The notes: a model not told the origin generated them from the letters alone. 64,000 nt of DNA from Massilia agri (GCF_024753255.1 NZ_JANUHA010000003.1:186001-250000), one strand, 5' to 3'; counted from the stretch's first letter, positions 30,427 to 40,415 are shown. Translations and numbers: made by a program.

Positions 30427-31632
30427 GTGTTCGAACAGATGAAGCTGGGGGCCTGGAGCGCGGGCCTGCGCGAGAAACTGTCCCTGCCCTTGCGGGTGGA
30501 ACTGTGGGATGGCGAGCGCTTTGATTTTTCGTCGGAGCCCGCCCGCGTCACCATCCGCGTGCCCGACCGTTCCGCGCTGCGCTACCTGCGCTCGCCCTCG
30601 CTCTACAGCCTGGGCAAGGCCTATGTCGAAGGCGCGATCGACGTCAAGGGACGGGCGGCCGACATCATCAGCGTCGGCAATGTCCTGGCCGAACACCTGG
30701 GCAAGGGCCGCAGCCGCCTGGTGGACGCCCTGCGCCGCCGCGTGCCGCATACGCGCACCCTGGACGCCGAGGCGATCCGCTACCACTACGACGTCTCCAA
30801 CGCGTTCTACGCCGCCTGGCTCGACCCGGGCATGGTGTATTCCTGCGCCTACTTCGAGGACGGCAGCGAAGACCTGGCCACGGCGCAGCAGAAGAAGATC
30901 GACCACATCCTGCGCAAGATCGACCTGCGGCCCGGCCAGCGCCTGCTCGACATCGGCTGCGGCTGGGGGGCCCTGGTGCTGCGCGCGGCCCAGCACTTTG
31001 GCGCACGCTGCGTCGGCATCACGCTGTCGGAAAACCAGGCCGCCTTGGCGCGCGAGCGGGTCGAGCGCGCGGGGCTGCAGGGGCAGATCGAGATCCGGCT
31101 GCAGGACTACCGGGACGTAGAAGGACGCTTCGAGCGCATCACCAGCGTCGGCATGTTCGAGCACGTCGGCGTGCAGCATCTGCCGGCCTATTTCTCACGG
31201 GTCAACAGCCTGCTCGAGGACGATGGCATCGTGATGAACCACGGCATCACGACCACCAATGTCGACAACAGCGCGACGCCCTACGGCGGCGGCGACTTCA
31301 TCGACCAGTACGTGTTCCCCCACGGCGAGCTGGCCCACCTGGCGACAGTGGTGCGGACCATGCAGGAAGGCGGGCTGGAAGTGCGCGACGTGGAAAACCT
31401 GCGGCGCCACTACGCGCGTACCTGCGCCGCGTGGACCGATAACTTCGAGGCGAATGCGGAGCGGATTCGTACGTTGACGGACGAGAAGCGCTTCAGGATC
31501 TGGCATGTCTACCTGGCCGGCTGCGCGTACGCCTTCGCGCATGACCGGATCAGCCTGTACCAGATCGTGTGTGGGAAGGCGGGGCAGGATCCGGCGCAGA
31601 TTCCTTGGTCGCGGCGGTATATGTATTCGTAG
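30427..31632 (+). CDS. cfa: Cyclopropane-fatty-acyl-phospholipid synthase
   Basis: The enzyme transfers a methylene group from S-adenosylmethionine to unsaturated phospholipid acyl chains, usually in stationary phase or stress. The 401-residue protein has an N-terminal lipid-binding domain and a methyltransferase domain with the SAM loop LLDIGCGWGALVLRAAQHFG. It also has VGMFEHVGVQHLPAYF, the bicarbonate-site region and a C-terminal DRISLYQIVCGK. The start is GTG with GGAGG upstream. Its TAG stop (31630-31632) lies within the GTAGGGTG end of a palindromic repeat. Confidence 0.95.
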   Translation: MFEQMKLGAWSAGLREKLSLPLRVELWDGERFDFSSEPARVTIRVPDRSALRYLRSPSLYSLGKAYVEGAIDVKGRAADIISVGNVLAEHLGKGRSRLVDALRRRVPHTRTLDAEAIRYHYDVSNAFYAAWLDPGMVYSCAYFEDGSEDLATAQQKKIDHILRKIDLRPGQRLLDIGCGWGALVLRAAQHFGARCVGITLSENQAALARERVERAGLQGQIEIRLQDYRDVEGRFERITSVGMFEHVGVQHLPAYFSRVNSLLEDDGIVMNHGITTTNVDNSATPYGGGDFIDQYVFPHGELAHLATVVRTMQEGGLEVRDVENLRRHYARTCAAWTDNFEANAERIRTLTDEKRFRIWHVYLAGCAYAFAHDRISLYQIVCGKAGQDPAQIPWSRRYMYS

Positions 31633-31758
31633 GGTGGACGGCTTCGCCGTCCGCGCGTCCAACCGTCAGGTGAACAATCGCGTCGTGTCAGTTCACCATG
31701 TATTTGAACGCGCGTGCGGCGAAGCGTGATTCAGTCCACCGGACTGAATCACCCCTAC
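31629..31758. repeat. Inverted pair of REP-like elements (family A, locus 3), one with a variant stem
   Basis: Copy 1 (31629-31662, plus) has GTAGGGTG, a GACGGC/GCCGTC stem and a CGCGCGTCCAA end. Copy 2 (31704-31758, minus) keeps the CGCGCGTTCAA and GTAGGG-type ends. Its normal stem is broken by an inserted 12-bp hairpin (GTGATTCAGTCC with GGACTGAATCAC). Copy 1 supplies the stop of cfa and copy 2 the stop of msrA, so the pair fills the gap between two convergent genes. Confidence 0.82.
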
Positions 31759-32294
31759 TTCATGCGGTTAGCAAACGTCTTCCTGAACTTCGCCACCTTC
31801 GGCGCCACCACGAAGGCGCAGTACCCCTGCAGCGGATGCTGCGCGAAATAGTTCTGGTGGTAATCCTCGGCCTTGTACCAGGTTTCCTGCGGCAGGATCT
31901 GGGTCACGATCGGCGCATCCCACACCGCCGCCATCTCGGCCATCACCTTGCGCGCCGTCGCGTCCTGCTCGGGCGAGGTCGTGAAGATCACCGAGCGGTA
32001 CTGCGGCCCCACGTCGTTGCCCTGGCGGTCCTGGGTGGTCGGGTCGTGGATGGTGAAGAAGATCTCGAGGATATCGCGGTAGCTGATCACGGACGGGTCG
32101 AATTCCAGCCGCACCACCTCGGCGTGGCCGGTGGTGGCCGAGCACACCTGCTCGTAGCTGGGGTTCACCACGTGCCCGCCCATGTAGCCGGATTCCACGC
32201 GCGTCACACCGCGCACTTCGAGGTAGACCGCCTCCGTGCACCAGAAGCATCCGCCGCCCAGGATGGCCACTTCACTCCCTGTTTGCTCGCTCAT
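31755..32294 (-). CDS. msrA: Peptide-methionine (S)-S-oxide reductase
   Basis: The enzyme repairs oxidised methionine by reducing the S-sulfoxide, using thioredoxin. The 179-residue protein has the catalytic motif LGGGCFWCTEAVYLEV (catalytic Cys in GCFWC), the YMGGHVVNPSYEQVCSATTGHAEVV substrate region and the HQNYFAQHP segment. No fused MsrB domain is present. The TAG stop is inside a palindromic repeat shared with cfa. The cytoplasmic form fits, as no signal peptide is visible. Confidence 0.95.
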   Translation of the reverse strand: MSEQTGSEVAILGGGCFWCTEAVYLEVRGVTRVESGYMGGHVVNPSYEQVCSATTGHAEVVRLEFDPSVISYRDILEIFFTIHDPTTQDRQGNDVGPQYRSVIFTTSPEQDATARKVMAEMAAVWDAPIVTQILPQETWYKAEDYHQNYFAQHPLQGYCAFVVAPKVAKFRKTFANRMK

Positions 32295-32415
32295 CGCACA
32301 CCTTGTTTTCGTCAGTTTTAATAATTCTTAATGTAACGCAAAGCGCACCGTCGTGCAGTGCACTACCGCACCTGCGCCGCCCCTTCGGCCCGACAGTGGC
32401 ATAATGGCGCATCCT

Positions 32416-32919
32416 ATGAATACACGTGCTCCCCGCGCCACCGAGCGCGGCTTCGATTCCGCCCATTTCCGCCACGCCCTGTCGCAATTCGCTACCGGTG
32501 TCACCGTCATCACCACGCGCCTTGCCGACGGGAGCTTTCGCGGCCTGACCGCCAGCTCCTTCAATTCGGTCTCGCTGGAGCCTCCGCTCGTCCTGTGGAG
32601 CCTGGGCGCCGGCGCCAACAGCCTGCCCATTTTCAGCGGCAATTCCCACTACGTAATCAATGTCCTGGCCGCCGGCCAGCAGGAACTGGCGATGCGCTTC
32701 TCGCGCCGCACCGAGAACCCCTTCGAGGGCGTCGAGTACGAGCTCTCGCGCACCGGCCAGCCCATCCTGAAAGGCGTCTCGGCCTGGTTCGAATGCCACA
32801 ACCGCAGCCGCTATCCTGAAGGCGACCACGTGATCTTCGTGGGCGAAGTCGAGGAATGCGCCGTGCACCCGCAGTCGGCCCTGCTCTTCCACGGCGGACG
32901 ATTCGGCAAGACCGACTGA
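32416..32919 (+). CDS. Flavin reductase family protein
   Basis: This 167-residue FMN-binding split-barrel protein is similar to the reductase component of two-component monooxygenases: RHALSQFATGVTVITTR, LTASSFNSVSLEPPLVLWSL, the SGNSHYVINVLAAGQQELAMRFS segment and HVIFVGEVEECAV. It probably reduces FMN or FAD with NAD(P)H. No partner oxygenase is adjacent, so the client is unknown. The start at 32416 is chosen from family N-termini; an ATG at 32404 is also in frame. CATAAT (32398-32403) could be a -10 box, which would leave a very short leader. Confidence 0.86.
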   Translation: MNTRAPRATERGFDSAHFRHALSQFATGVTVITTRLADGSFRGLTASSFNSVSLEPPLVLWSLGAGANSLPIFSGNSHYVINVLAAGQQELAMRFSRRTENPFEGVEYELSRTGQPILKGVSAWFECHNRSRYPEGDHVIFVGEVEECAVHPQSALLFHGGRFGKTD

Positions 32920-33059
32920 GCCGCACAAAGGCCAGAAACCGGCACTTGCCGAGGATTGCGCCAGTTCTCCGGATTTTCAGGCAAGTCGTGGCCAGGCTCG
33001 CGCCCTACCATTCTCTTCACCAATCACGCCGCATCCGCGGCACCAACAGGAGAAGAGAA

Positions 33060-33899
33060 ATGTCCAAAGTCTGGTTCATCACCGGCGCCGGCCGTGGCAT
33101 CGGCGCCCACATCGCACAAGCCGCCATTGCCGCAGGCGACAAGGTCGTCGCCGCCGCCCGCAGCCTCGAACAGCTGAACAGCACCTTCGCCGGCGTGGAC
33201 CCGGGCCAGGTCGCACTGGTCCAGCTCGACGTCGCCCGCGAAGAGCAGGCGGCCACCGCCATCCAGGCCGCTGTGGAACGCTTCGGCCGCATCGACGTGC
33301 TGGTCAACAATGCCGCCTATGGCCTGCTGGGCAATTTCGAGGAACTGTCCTCGCAGGAAATCGACCAGCAGTTCGGCGTCAACGTCTTCGGCGTCATGCA
33401 CGTGCTGCGCGCCGCCCTGCCCGTCCTGCGCCGGCAACGCAGCGGCCACGTCCTGAACATCAGCTCGATCGCGGGCCGAACCGGCTTCGACGGCGCCGCG
33501 GTCTACTGCGCCACCAAGTATGCGATCGAAGGCCTGAGCTCCTCGCTGTCGCTGGAACTGGCGAAGTTCGGCATTCACGTCACCAGCGTGGAACCCGGCT
33601 TCTTCCGCACCGACTTCCTCGACCAGAGCTCGGTGCGCTACGGCAAGAAAGTGATCGAGGACTATGCCGCCCATGGCACGGTCGAGGGCGCCTACGGGGC
33701 CTACCACGGCAAGCAGCTGGGCGATCCTGCCAAACTCGCCACCGCCGTGCTGCGCCTGGCCGCCATGGACAAGCCGCCGCAGCACTTCCTGGCCGGCAGC
33801 GATGCGCTCGCCATGGCCCATGCCGAGGTCGATGCACGCCTCTCCGAGATGCACGGCATGGCGGAACTGTCGCGCTCGACGGACCATGCCGATGCCTGA
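33060..33899 (+). CDS. Short-chain dehydrogenase/reductase
   Basis: This 279-residue classical SDR has the cofactor loop FITGAGRGIGAHIAQ (TGxxxGIG), NNAAYG, the catalytic Ser in NISSIAGRTG and Y-x3-K in VYCATKYAIEG. The substrate is unknown. GGAGA lies 8 bases before the ATG. An AraC-family regulator follows 40 bases downstream on the same strand, an arrangement often seen where the regulator controls the reductase. No other pathway gene is adjacent. Confidence 0.9.
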   Translation: MSKVWFITGAGRGIGAHIAQAAIAAGDKVVAAARSLEQLNSTFAGVDPGQVALVQLDVAREEQAATAIQAAVERFGRIDVLVNNAAYGLLGNFEELSSQEIDQQFGVNVFGVMHVLRAALPVLRRQRSGHVLNISSIAGRTGFDGAAVYCATKYAIEGLSSSLSLELAKFGIHVTSVEPGFFRTDFLDQSSVRYGKKVIEDYAAHGTVEGAYGAYHGKQLGDPAKLATAVLRLAAMDKPPQHFLAGSDALAMAHAEVDARLSEMHGMAELSRSTDHADA

Positions 33900-33939
33900 C
33901 CGTGCCGCGGGGATGGTGTATCCTGATTGGGACAAGATC

Positions 33940-34887
33940 ATGAACTCCCTCGTCCCGCCACCATCCCAGGCTGCTCCGCCGGCGCTCGCGCGACTGGCCG
34001 GACGGCTCCTTGCGCACGCCCCGCAGGACGGCAGTTTCGAGACCTGCATCCCGGGCGTGCACGCCATCCGCGCCTCGAACACGAGCGCCGAGCTGGTCCA
34101 CGGCCTGCACTGCGCCGCCCTGTGCATCGTGGCCCAGGGCGCGAAGACCGTCATGCTGGGAGATGAGTCTTACGAGTACGATCCCTCGCGCATGATGATC
34201 TTCTCGCTGGACCTGCCGATCGCCGCCATGATCCGGCAGGCCAGCGTGGCGGCGCCCTATCTGTCCTTCCGGCTCGACTTCGACCAGGAGCGCCTGTCCG
34301 AGCTGATCCTCAAGGCTTACCCGGACGGTGTGCCTGCCGTAAGCGACAAGCGCGCGGTCTACGTGGCCCAGGCCGGCGAGGCCGTCATCGACGCCGCCGT
34401 GCGCCTGCTGACCCTGGCAAGCCAGCCCGAGGATGCCGAACTGCTGGCCCCGCTGGCCAAGGACGAGATCGTGCTGCGCCTGCTGCGCGGCCCCTTCGGC
34501 GCCCGGCTGGCCCAGCTGGGGCGGGTCGAATCGCACCGCATCGGCAAGGTGGTCGACTGGATCCGCCGCAACTACGACCAGCCGATCCGCATCGACGACA
34601 TGGCCGAGCTGGCGCACATGAGCCCCTCCTCGCTGCACGAGCACTTCAAGTCGTTGACGTCGATGAGCCCGCTGCAATTCCAGAAAACCCTGCGCCTGCA
34701 GGAAGCGCGCCGCCTGATGCTGTCGACCGGCATGGACGCCGGCCTGGCCTGCCAGCGCGTCGGCTACGCCAGTGCCTCCCAGTTCAGCCGGGAATATTCC
34801 CGGCATTTCGGCTCGGCGCCGACCCGGGACATGGTGCGCCTGCGCAGTGCCGGCGCCGCTGTCGATTCCGTGTCATTTACACAATAA
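33940..34887 (+). CDS. AraC-family transcriptional regulator (AraC_N type)
   Basis: This 315-residue regulator has an N-terminal AraC_N cupin-like effector domain ([31 protein letters not shown]). Two C-terminal HTH motifs follow: [42 protein letters not shown] and [22 protein letters not shown]. The start is uncertain. ATG 33940 removes a poorly conserved N-terminus, but ATG 33892, which overlaps the SDR stop, would add 16 residues and couple the genes. It probably controls the upstream SDR gene. Confidence 0.9.
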   Translation: MNSLVPPPSQAAPPALARLAGRLLAHAPQDGSFETCIPGVHAIRASNTSAELVHGLHCAALCIVAQGAKTVMLGDESYEYDPSRMMIFSLDLPIAAMIRQASVAAPYLSFRLDFDQERLSELILKAYPDGVPAVSDKRAVYVAQAGEAVIDAAVRLLTLASQPEDAELLAPLAKDEIVLRLLRGPFGARLAQLGRVESHRIGKVVDWIRRNYDQPIRIDDMAELAHMSPSSLHEHFKSLTSMSPLQFQKTLRLQEARRLMLSTGMDAGLACQRVGYASASQFSREYSRHFGSAPTRDMVRLRSAGAAVDSVSFTQ

Positions 34888-34961
34888 ATCCACCTGTTGC
34901 CGGCCGGGCAAAAATGAAAATGCCTGTCGCAGTTTCAAAAGATGCCGCGCTGCCGCATTCC

Positions 34962-34967
34962 TATAAT
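34962..34967 (+). promoter_or_regulatory. Consensus -10 box before gcdH
   Basis: A perfect TATAAT lies 79 bases before the gcdH start in the gap after the AraC gene. No good -35 box is visible at 16-18 bases upstream. Confidence 0.45.
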
Positions 34968-35045
34968 GATTGGGCTATGGCGCGGTCCAGGGACGGGCGC
35001 GCGCCTTTTGTTATCGTGAAAAAACCCATCGAGACAGGAAGATCC

Positions 35046-36239
35046 ATGAGCCACTCCGATTCGCCCCGCAAAGCCGCCTTCCACTGGGACGACCCCCTGC
35101 TGCTGAACAGCCAGCTGACTGACGAGGAGCGCATGGTGCGCGACGCCGCGGCCGCCTATTGCCAGGACAAGCTGCAGCCGCGCATCCTCGAGGCCTTCCG
35201 CCACGAGCGCATGGACGTCGAGATCTTCCGCGAGATGGGCGAACTGGGCCTGCTCGGCCCGACCATTCCGGAACAGTACGGCGGCCCGGGCCTGAACTAC
35301 GTGGCCTACGGCCTGATCGCGCGCGAAGTCGAGCGCGTCGACTCGGGCTACCGCTCGATGATGAGCGTGCAGTCCTCGCTCGTCATGGTGCCGATCCACG
35401 AGTTCGGCAATGAGGAAACGAAACAGAAATACCTGCCGAAACTGGCTACCGGCGAATGGATCGGCTGCTTCGGCCTGACCGAGCCGAACCACGGCTCCGA
35501 CCCGGGCTCCATGGTCACCCGCGCCCGCAAGGTCGACGGCGGCTACTCGCTAACCGGCAGCAAGATGTGGATCACCAACTCGCCGGTCGCCGACGTGTTC
35601 GTGGTCTGGGCCAAGGACGACGAAGGCGCGATCCGCGGCTTCGTGCTGGAAAAGGGCTGGAAAGGCCTGTCCGCCCCGGCCATCCACGGCAAGTTCGGCC
35701 TGCGCGCCTCGGTCACCGGCGAAATCGTCATGGACGAAGTGTTCTGCCCGGAAGAGAACGCCTTTCCGGACGTGCGCGGCCTGAAAGGCCCCTTCACCTG
35801 CCTGAACTCGGCGCGCTACGGCATCGCCTGGGGCGCGCTGGGCGCTGCGGAAGCCTGCTGGCACACCGCACGCCAGTACGTGCTGGACCGCAAGCAGTTC
35901 GGCAAGCCGCTCGCCGCCAACCAGCTGGTGCAGAAGAAGCTGGCCGACATGCAGACCGAAATCACCCTCGGCCTGCAGGGCTGCCTGCGCCTGGGCCGCA
36001 TGAAGGACGAAGGCACAGCCGCCGTCGAGATCACCTCGATCATGAAGCGCAATTCCTGCGGCAAGTCGCTGGATATTGCCCGCACGGCACGTGACATGCT
36101 CGGCGGCAACGGCATCTCCGACGAGTTCGGCATCGTGCGCCACATGGTCAACCTCGAGGTCGTCAACACCTACGAAGGCACCCACGACATCCACGCGCTG
36201 ATACTCGGCCGTGCACAGACCGGCATCGCCGCGTTCTGA
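35046..36239 (+). CDS. gcdH: Glutaryl-CoA dehydrogenase
   Basis: This FAD acyl-CoA dehydrogenase converts glutaryl-CoA to crotonyl-CoA and CO2 in lysine, tryptophan and aromatic degradation. The 397-residue protein has [49 protein letters not shown] and the ending [23 protein letters not shown], which contains the catalytic Glu and is characteristic of GcdH. The start at 35046 follows AGGAAG and gives the usual N-terminus (FHWDDPLLL). The in-frame region upstream of it is not conserved in style. Confidence 0.94.
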   Translation: MSHSDSPRKAAFHWDDPLLLNSQLTDEERMVRDAAAAYCQDKLQPRILEAFRHERMDVEIFREMGELGLLGPTIPEQYGGPGLNYVAYGLIAREVERVDSGYRSMMSVQSSLVMVPIHEFGNEETKQKYLPKLATGEWIGCFGLTEPNHGSDPGSMVTRARKVDGGYSLTGSKMWITNSPVADVFVVWAKDDEGAIRGFVLEKGWKGLSAPAIHGKFGLRASVTGEIVMDEVFCPEENAFPDVRGLKGPFTCLNSARYGIAWGALGAAEACWHTARQYVLDRKQFGKPLAANQLVQKKLADMQTEITLGLQGCLRLGRMKDEGTAAVEITSIMKRNSCGKSLDIARTARDMLGGNGISDEFGIVRHMVNLEVVNTYEGTHDIHALILGRAQTGIAAF

Positions 36240-36445
36240 TCTCGCCCAACGGGCACTTGACGCCCGGCGCCGCGTGCGCCGGGCCGATTCCGCGACGCTT
36301 GGCTGATCCTAGGGTCAACGTTCCAGCAACAATTCTTTTCCAATTTCAATCGCGCCCCGTCAATACGTCACCGATTTGCGCTAGGATAGTTACCAGAATC
36401 GCATAACGATAATAAGACGTAACTCACACCACTTCGCGAGGACGG

Positions 36446-38545
36446 ATGAGCGCCGTTGAGGGACCGCAATCGCCTGTTGCAGCCAGCGCGCACGCGTTGT
36501 CGCTTGAGCTGCTGCTCCAGAACCTGCCGGGCGTGGTCTATCGTTGCCTGGTCGATGCCGACTGGACCATGGAATTCATCAGCGCAGGGGTCGAGAAGCT
36601 CACCGGCTACCCGCCCTCCGCCTTCCTGGCGCGCCCCGGCGTGAACTTCGCCACGCTGATCCATCCGGATGACCGCGCAGCTGCCGAACGCGGCGTCGCC
36701 CTGGCGCTGCAACAGGGGCGCTCGTTCCAGCTGACCTATCGGATACGGTGCGCGGACGGCAGCCTGAAATGGGTCTACGAGCACGGAGCGGCCCCGCCAG
36801 AGGGCGGCGGGCGCATCATCGAAGGATTCATCTTCGACTACACCCAGCTGCGCAATGCCAACATGCTGGTGTACGAACAGGCTTCCTTCCTGCAGCAGGC
36901 GCGCGATGCCATCATCGCGATGGAAATGAACTCGCGCATCACCTACTGGAACAGCGGCGCCGAGCGCCTGTACGGGTGGAGCGCCAGCGAGGCGCGTGGA
37001 AAGAAGTTTTGTGAGCTCTTGTGCGAGAACCTCCCTGCCTACCACGCCGCCTACGAAACGACGCTGACCAACGGCGAGTGGTCCGGCGAGCTCTCGCACC
37101 TGCGCCGCGACGGCGTCTGCATCGAAACAGATACCCGCTGGACCCTGATGGCAGCCGACCGGGAATCGGGCGCGCCCCAGAAAATCCTGGTGATCAGCAC
37201 CGACATCAGCGAGCGCAAGCACAACGAGGCGAAGATCTTCCACCTCGCCTTCTTCGACCCGCTGACCGACCTGCCCAACCGCGCCAGCCTGCTCGACCAC
37301 CTGCGCCGCGCCCTGCTGGGCAGCGCCCGCACGCGCAAGTGCGGCGCCCTGATGTTCTGCGACCTCGACAACTTCAAGTACCTGAACGATTCCCAGGGCC
37401 ACGCGGCCGGCGACATGCTGCTGCAGGCGGTGGCGCGGCGCATGGAACACTGCGTGCGCGAGGCCGACATGGTGGCGCGTCTGGGCGGCGACGAGTTCGT
37501 GATCCTGATCCAGCCGGTCGAGGACACGCGCGAAGGCGCCGCAAGCCAGGCCGAGACCGTGGCGGCCAAGGTGGTGGCCGCGATGGCGGCGCCCTTCCAG
37601 CTGGCCGAGATGATGTATTCGGTGTCGGTCAGCGTCGGCGTGACCACCATGTGCGGCACCGTCGACACGGTCGAATCGACCCTGCGCCAGGCCGACGCCG
37701 CCATGTACCAGGCCAAGGCCTGCGGACGCAATACCTACCGCTTCCACGACCCGGCGGTGCAGGCCGCGTGGTCGGCGCGGGCGGAGCTGGAGAACGGCCT
37801 GCGGCGCGCGCTGCGCGACGAGGAGTTCGTGCTGCACTACCAGCCTCAGCTGGATCGCAGCAGCCGCGTGATCGGCGCCGAGGCGCTGCTGCGCTGGCGC
37901 CTGCCGAACGGGAAGCTGCTCTATCCTTCCGAGTTCATCCAGGCGCTCGAGGAGAGCGGCCTGATCATCGACATCGGCCGCTGGGTGCTGCGCACCGCCT
38001 GCGCCGAACTGGCGCGCTGGCAGCGCTGGCCGGATACGGCGGGCCTGACCCTGTCGGTGAACGTCAGCGCCAGCCAGTTCACCGAGCCGGACTTCGTCCC
38101 CATGCTGCAGCAGATCTTCGAGGAGACCGGGGTCCAGCCTTCAAGCCTGAAGCTGGAACTGACCGAAAGCCTGGTGGTGAGCGACTTCACCCACACCGCC
38201 CACACGATGGCGACGCTGAAGCAGCGCGGCATCAGCTTCTCGCTGGACGACTTCGGCACGGGCTACTCGTCGCTCGCCTATCTGCGCAAGCTCCCGCTCG
38301 ACCAGCTCAAGATCGACCACTCCTTCATGCGCGACGTGCTGACCGACCAGAACGACGCTTCGATCGTGCGCTCGATCATCGCGCTGGGCGACAGCCTGGG
38401 ATTGCAGGTGATTGCGGAAGGGGTGGAGACGCCGGGGCAGCGGCAGTTTTTGTCAGATGCAGGGTGCTTCATCTACCAGGGCTTTTTATATCAGCACGCC
38501 TTGAGCGCCGAGCATTTCACCCAATACGCGCGCATGGTGCATTAG
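36446..38545 (+). CDS. PAS-PAS-GGDEF-EAL c-di-GMP signalling protein
   Basis: This 699-residue cytoplasmic protein has two N-terminal PAS domains (about 25-130 and 140-255), the first with a PAS-fold WTMEFISAGVEKLTGY. A GGDEF domain follows with intact RLGGDEFVILI, then an EAL domain with EALLRWRL, NVSASQF, LELTES, DDFGTGYSSL and VIAEGVE. Both activities could be present; PAS domains may sense a small ligand, redox or O2. GAGGA precedes the ATG. The stop (38543-38545) touches a palindromic repeat that also supplies the stop of the convergent gene. Confidence 0.93.
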   Translation: MSAVEGPQSPVAASAHALSLELLLQNLPGVVYRCLVDADWTMEFISAGVEKLTGYPPSAFLARPGVNFATLIHPDDRAAAERGVALALQQGRSFQLTYRIRCADGSLKWVYEHGAAPPEGGGRIIEGFIFDYTQLRNANMLVYEQASFLQQARDAIIAMEMNSRITYWNSGAERLYGWSASEARGKKFCELLCENLPAYHAAYETTLTNGEWSGELSHLRRDGVCIETDTRWTLMAADRESGAPQKILVISTDISERKHNEAKIFHLAFFDPLTDLPNRASLLDHLRRALLGSARTRKCGALMFCDLDNFKYLNDSQGHAAGDMLLQAVARRMEHCVREADMVARLGGDEFVILIQPVEDTREGAASQAETVAAKVVAAMAAPFQLAEMMYSVSVSVGVTTMCGTVDTVESTLRQADAAMYQAKACGRNTYRFHDPAVQAAWSARAELENGLRRALRDEEFVLHYQPQLDRSSRVIGAEALLRWRLPNGKLLYPSEFIQALEESGLIIDIGRWVLRTACAELARWQRWPDTAGLTLSVNVSASQFTEPDFVPMLQQIFEETGVQPSSLKLELTESLVVSDFTHTAHTMATLKQRGISFSLDDFGTGYSSLAYLRKLPLDQLKIDHSFMRDVLTDQNDASIVRSIIALGDSLGLQVIAEGVETPGQRQFLSDAGCFIYQGFLYQHALSAEHFTQYARMVH

Positions 38546-38573
38546 TAGGGTGGGCGGTCCCCGCCCACCCTAC
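38545..38573. repeat. Perfect 13-bp hairpin (family A, locus 4) between convergent genes
   Basis: GTAGGGTGGGCGG pairs perfectly with CCGCCCACCCTAC across a 3-base loop. It is the short form of the family, with GTAGGGTG at both ends. It touches the stop of the GGDEF-EAL gene (38543-38545) and contains the stop of the JmjC/cupin gene (38570-38572). It could also act as a two-way terminator. Confidence 0.85.
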
Positions 38574-39463
38574 AAAGCCAGGGGCTTGCCGCGCGCCCAG
38601 CGATTCGAGGACAGCGAAAACGTCAACGCACGCACCTGGTGATACCACCCCGCCGGCACGTACAGCATGTCGCCCGGCTCGACGATGACCTCGACCGGCG
38701 CGGCATGACGCGCCAGCGGATACGCATCGAAATCCGGCTGTTCCGGATCGAAGGGCGATCCGAACAGCACCGGGTTCGCCTCGCGCACATAAAGGAATTC
38801 ATCATGGTGCGGCGGCGCCAGGAAGATCCGCTTGGTTCCCCAGATCTGGGCGAAGATGTTGTCGTCGAAGTCGCAGTGCAGCGGCGTCATCGTGCCGATG
38901 GGGCCGAGCCAGAAGCGCGGCGGACCCATCTTGCGGAAGTAGGCGGGCCAGTGGCACAGGCGGTTCAGCTCGCGCAGTTCCATATTGCCGACATAGGGCG
39001 GCGGTTCGTCCGGGCCGTGGATGCGGCCGGGTTCGAGGTCGAGGTAGTCGCGCAGGCTCATGTCGCGCATCGGGCGGTCGGCGCGGAAGGCCTGGCGGAT
39101 GTAGTCGCCGGTGCGGGCGCGCACGGGCAGGTCGCCGTACTGTTCGCGCAGCTGTTCGGGAGTGAGACTGCACAGCGGCCAGCGGCCGACCAGGCCGGTC
39201 ATCAGGAAAGGCAAGCCCTGCGCGGCTCTAGCTGCGAAGGCCTGCGCGTCGAGACGTTTTACACGGGGGATGCTTGTCAACAGCGGCAGGCTGCGCGCAT
39301 GCGCCTTGACGGCCTCGCGCATCGCCGCGATGGAGGCGACGCCGCGCACGGCGGCATCGCGTTCTTCCTGCGCCAGCTTGCGCGCCGCCGCCTCTTCCGG
39401 CGTCGTTGCCACGACCGGCAGCGGCGGCAGCTGCGGATTCAATTCACTTCCCTTGCCCGACAT
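38570..39463 (-). CDS. JmjC/cupin-8 type Fe(II)/2-oxoglutarate-dependent oxygenase-like protein
   Basis: This protein of 297 residues has a double-stranded beta-helix fold signature: TMTPLHCDFDDNIFAQIWGTKRIFLAPP (His-x-Asp iron ligands), VEPGDMLYVPAGWYHQVRAL (second His) and a Trp-rich middle. Relatives hydroxylate amino acids in proteins or small molecules using 2-oxoglutarate. Its substrate is unknown. A GTG 9 bases upstream (39472) is an alternative start. It is on the same strand and just downstream of the uronate operon, whose last product is 2-oxoglutarate. Its stop lies in a palindromic repeat. Confidence 0.8.
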   Translation of the reverse strand: MSGKGSELNPQLPPLPVVATTPEEAAARKLAQEERDAAVRGVASIAAMREAVKAHARSLPLLTSIPRVKRLDAQAFAARAAQGLPFLMTGLVGRWPLCSLTPEQLREQYGDLPVRARTGDYIRQAFRADRPMRDMSLRDYLDLEPGRIHGPDEPPPYVGNMELRELNRLCHWPAYFRKMGPPRFWLGPIGTMTPLHCDFDDNIFAQIWGTKRIFLAPPHHDEFLYVREANPVLFGSPFDPEQPDFDAYPLARHAAPVEVIVEPGDMLYVPAGWYHQVRALTFSLSSNRWARGKPLAL

Positions 39464-39524
39464 CGTCTTCACACCTTTTCACGAAACCGCGAACAGGGTA
39501 CTGCCTGGATGAAGAAAAGTCGAA

Positions 39525-40415
39525 TCAGCTTGTGGCGAAGGGTGTCTCCGCCACGCCCTTGACACCCGGGCGCAGCATGACCACGGCGCCGGCGTCGCCG
39601 CCCGTGCCCGGATCGATCGAGGTCACCAGCAGCACGTCCAGGTCCGGACCGCCGAAGGCGCACATCGAGGGCTTGGCCATCGGCAGCGCGATCTCGCGAT
39701 CGAGCTTGCCGTCGGGCGTAAAACGCTGCAGCAGGCCGGCATCGTTGGCGCAGCTCCAGTAGCAGCCCTCGGCATCGACCGCGGCGCCGTCCGGGCGGCC
39801 CTTCTGCCCGGTGAGGTCGAGATAGACGCGCTTGTTACTGGGCGTGCCGGTCTCGATGTCGTAGTCGAAGGCCCACACGGTGCGCACCTGCGGATGCGAA
39901 TCCGACAGGTACATGGTGCGGCCGTCGGGCGACCAGGCCAGGCCGTTCTGGGTGAGCATGCCGCTCACCACCGGGCCCGCCAGGCCGCTCTTCGCGTCGT
40001 AGCTGTACAGGCCACCCACCGCGCGCGCCGCCCCCATGTCCATGAACATGGTGCCGCTCCAGAAGCGGCCCTGCCGGTCGCAGCGGCCGTCGTTGAAACG
40101 CATGCCCTCGCCCAGTTCGGATTCCGGTGGCGCCGCCAGCAGCGTGACCCTGGCGTCGCCATCCTCGCCCAGCGTCAGGCGATAGACGCCGGTCTCCATG
40201 CCGGCCACCAGGCTGCCGTCGTCCGCGCACGCCACGCAGGCCACCATCTCCGGGGCTTCCCAGTAGCGCGCCGCGCGGGTGGCGTGATCCAGGCGCCAGA
40301 CCCGGCGCGCCGGGATGTCGACCCAGTACCACGCCCCTTCCTGCGCATTCCAGGTGGGGCTTTCGCCGGTGGCGCAGTGCACGCCTTCGATGCGTTCGAT
40401 TTGCATGTCGCTCAT
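39525..40415 (-). CDS. SMP-30/gluconolactonase-family lactonase (probable galactarolactone hydrolase)
   Basis: This 296-residue six-bladed beta-propeller has the metal ligands of SMP-30: GESPTWN (Glu), NDGRCDRQGRFWSGTM (Asn) and LSDSHPQVRTVWAFDYD (Asp). In an operon with KdgD and 2,5-dioxovalerate dehydrogenase it probably opens the galactarolactone made by uronate dehydrogenase to galactarate. Its ATG shares one base with the MFS transporter stop (TGATG), so the two are translationally coupled. A GTG at 40418 is an alternative start. It is the last gene of the kdgD operon. Confidence 0.85.
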   Translation of the reverse strand: MSDMQIERIEGVHCATGESPTWNAQEGAWYWVDIPARRVWRLDHATRAARYWEAPEMVACVACADDGSLVAGMETGVYRLTLGEDGDARVTLLAAPPESELGEGMRFNDGRCDRQGRFWSGTMFMDMGAARAVGGLYSYDAKSGLAGPVVSGMLTQNGLAWSPDGRTMYLSDSHPQVRTVWAFDYDIETGTPSNKRVYLDLTGQKGRPDGAAVDAEGCYWSCANDAGLLQRFTPDGKLDREIALPMAKPSMCAFGGPDLDVLLVTSIDPGTGGDAGAVVMLRPGVKGVAETPFATS

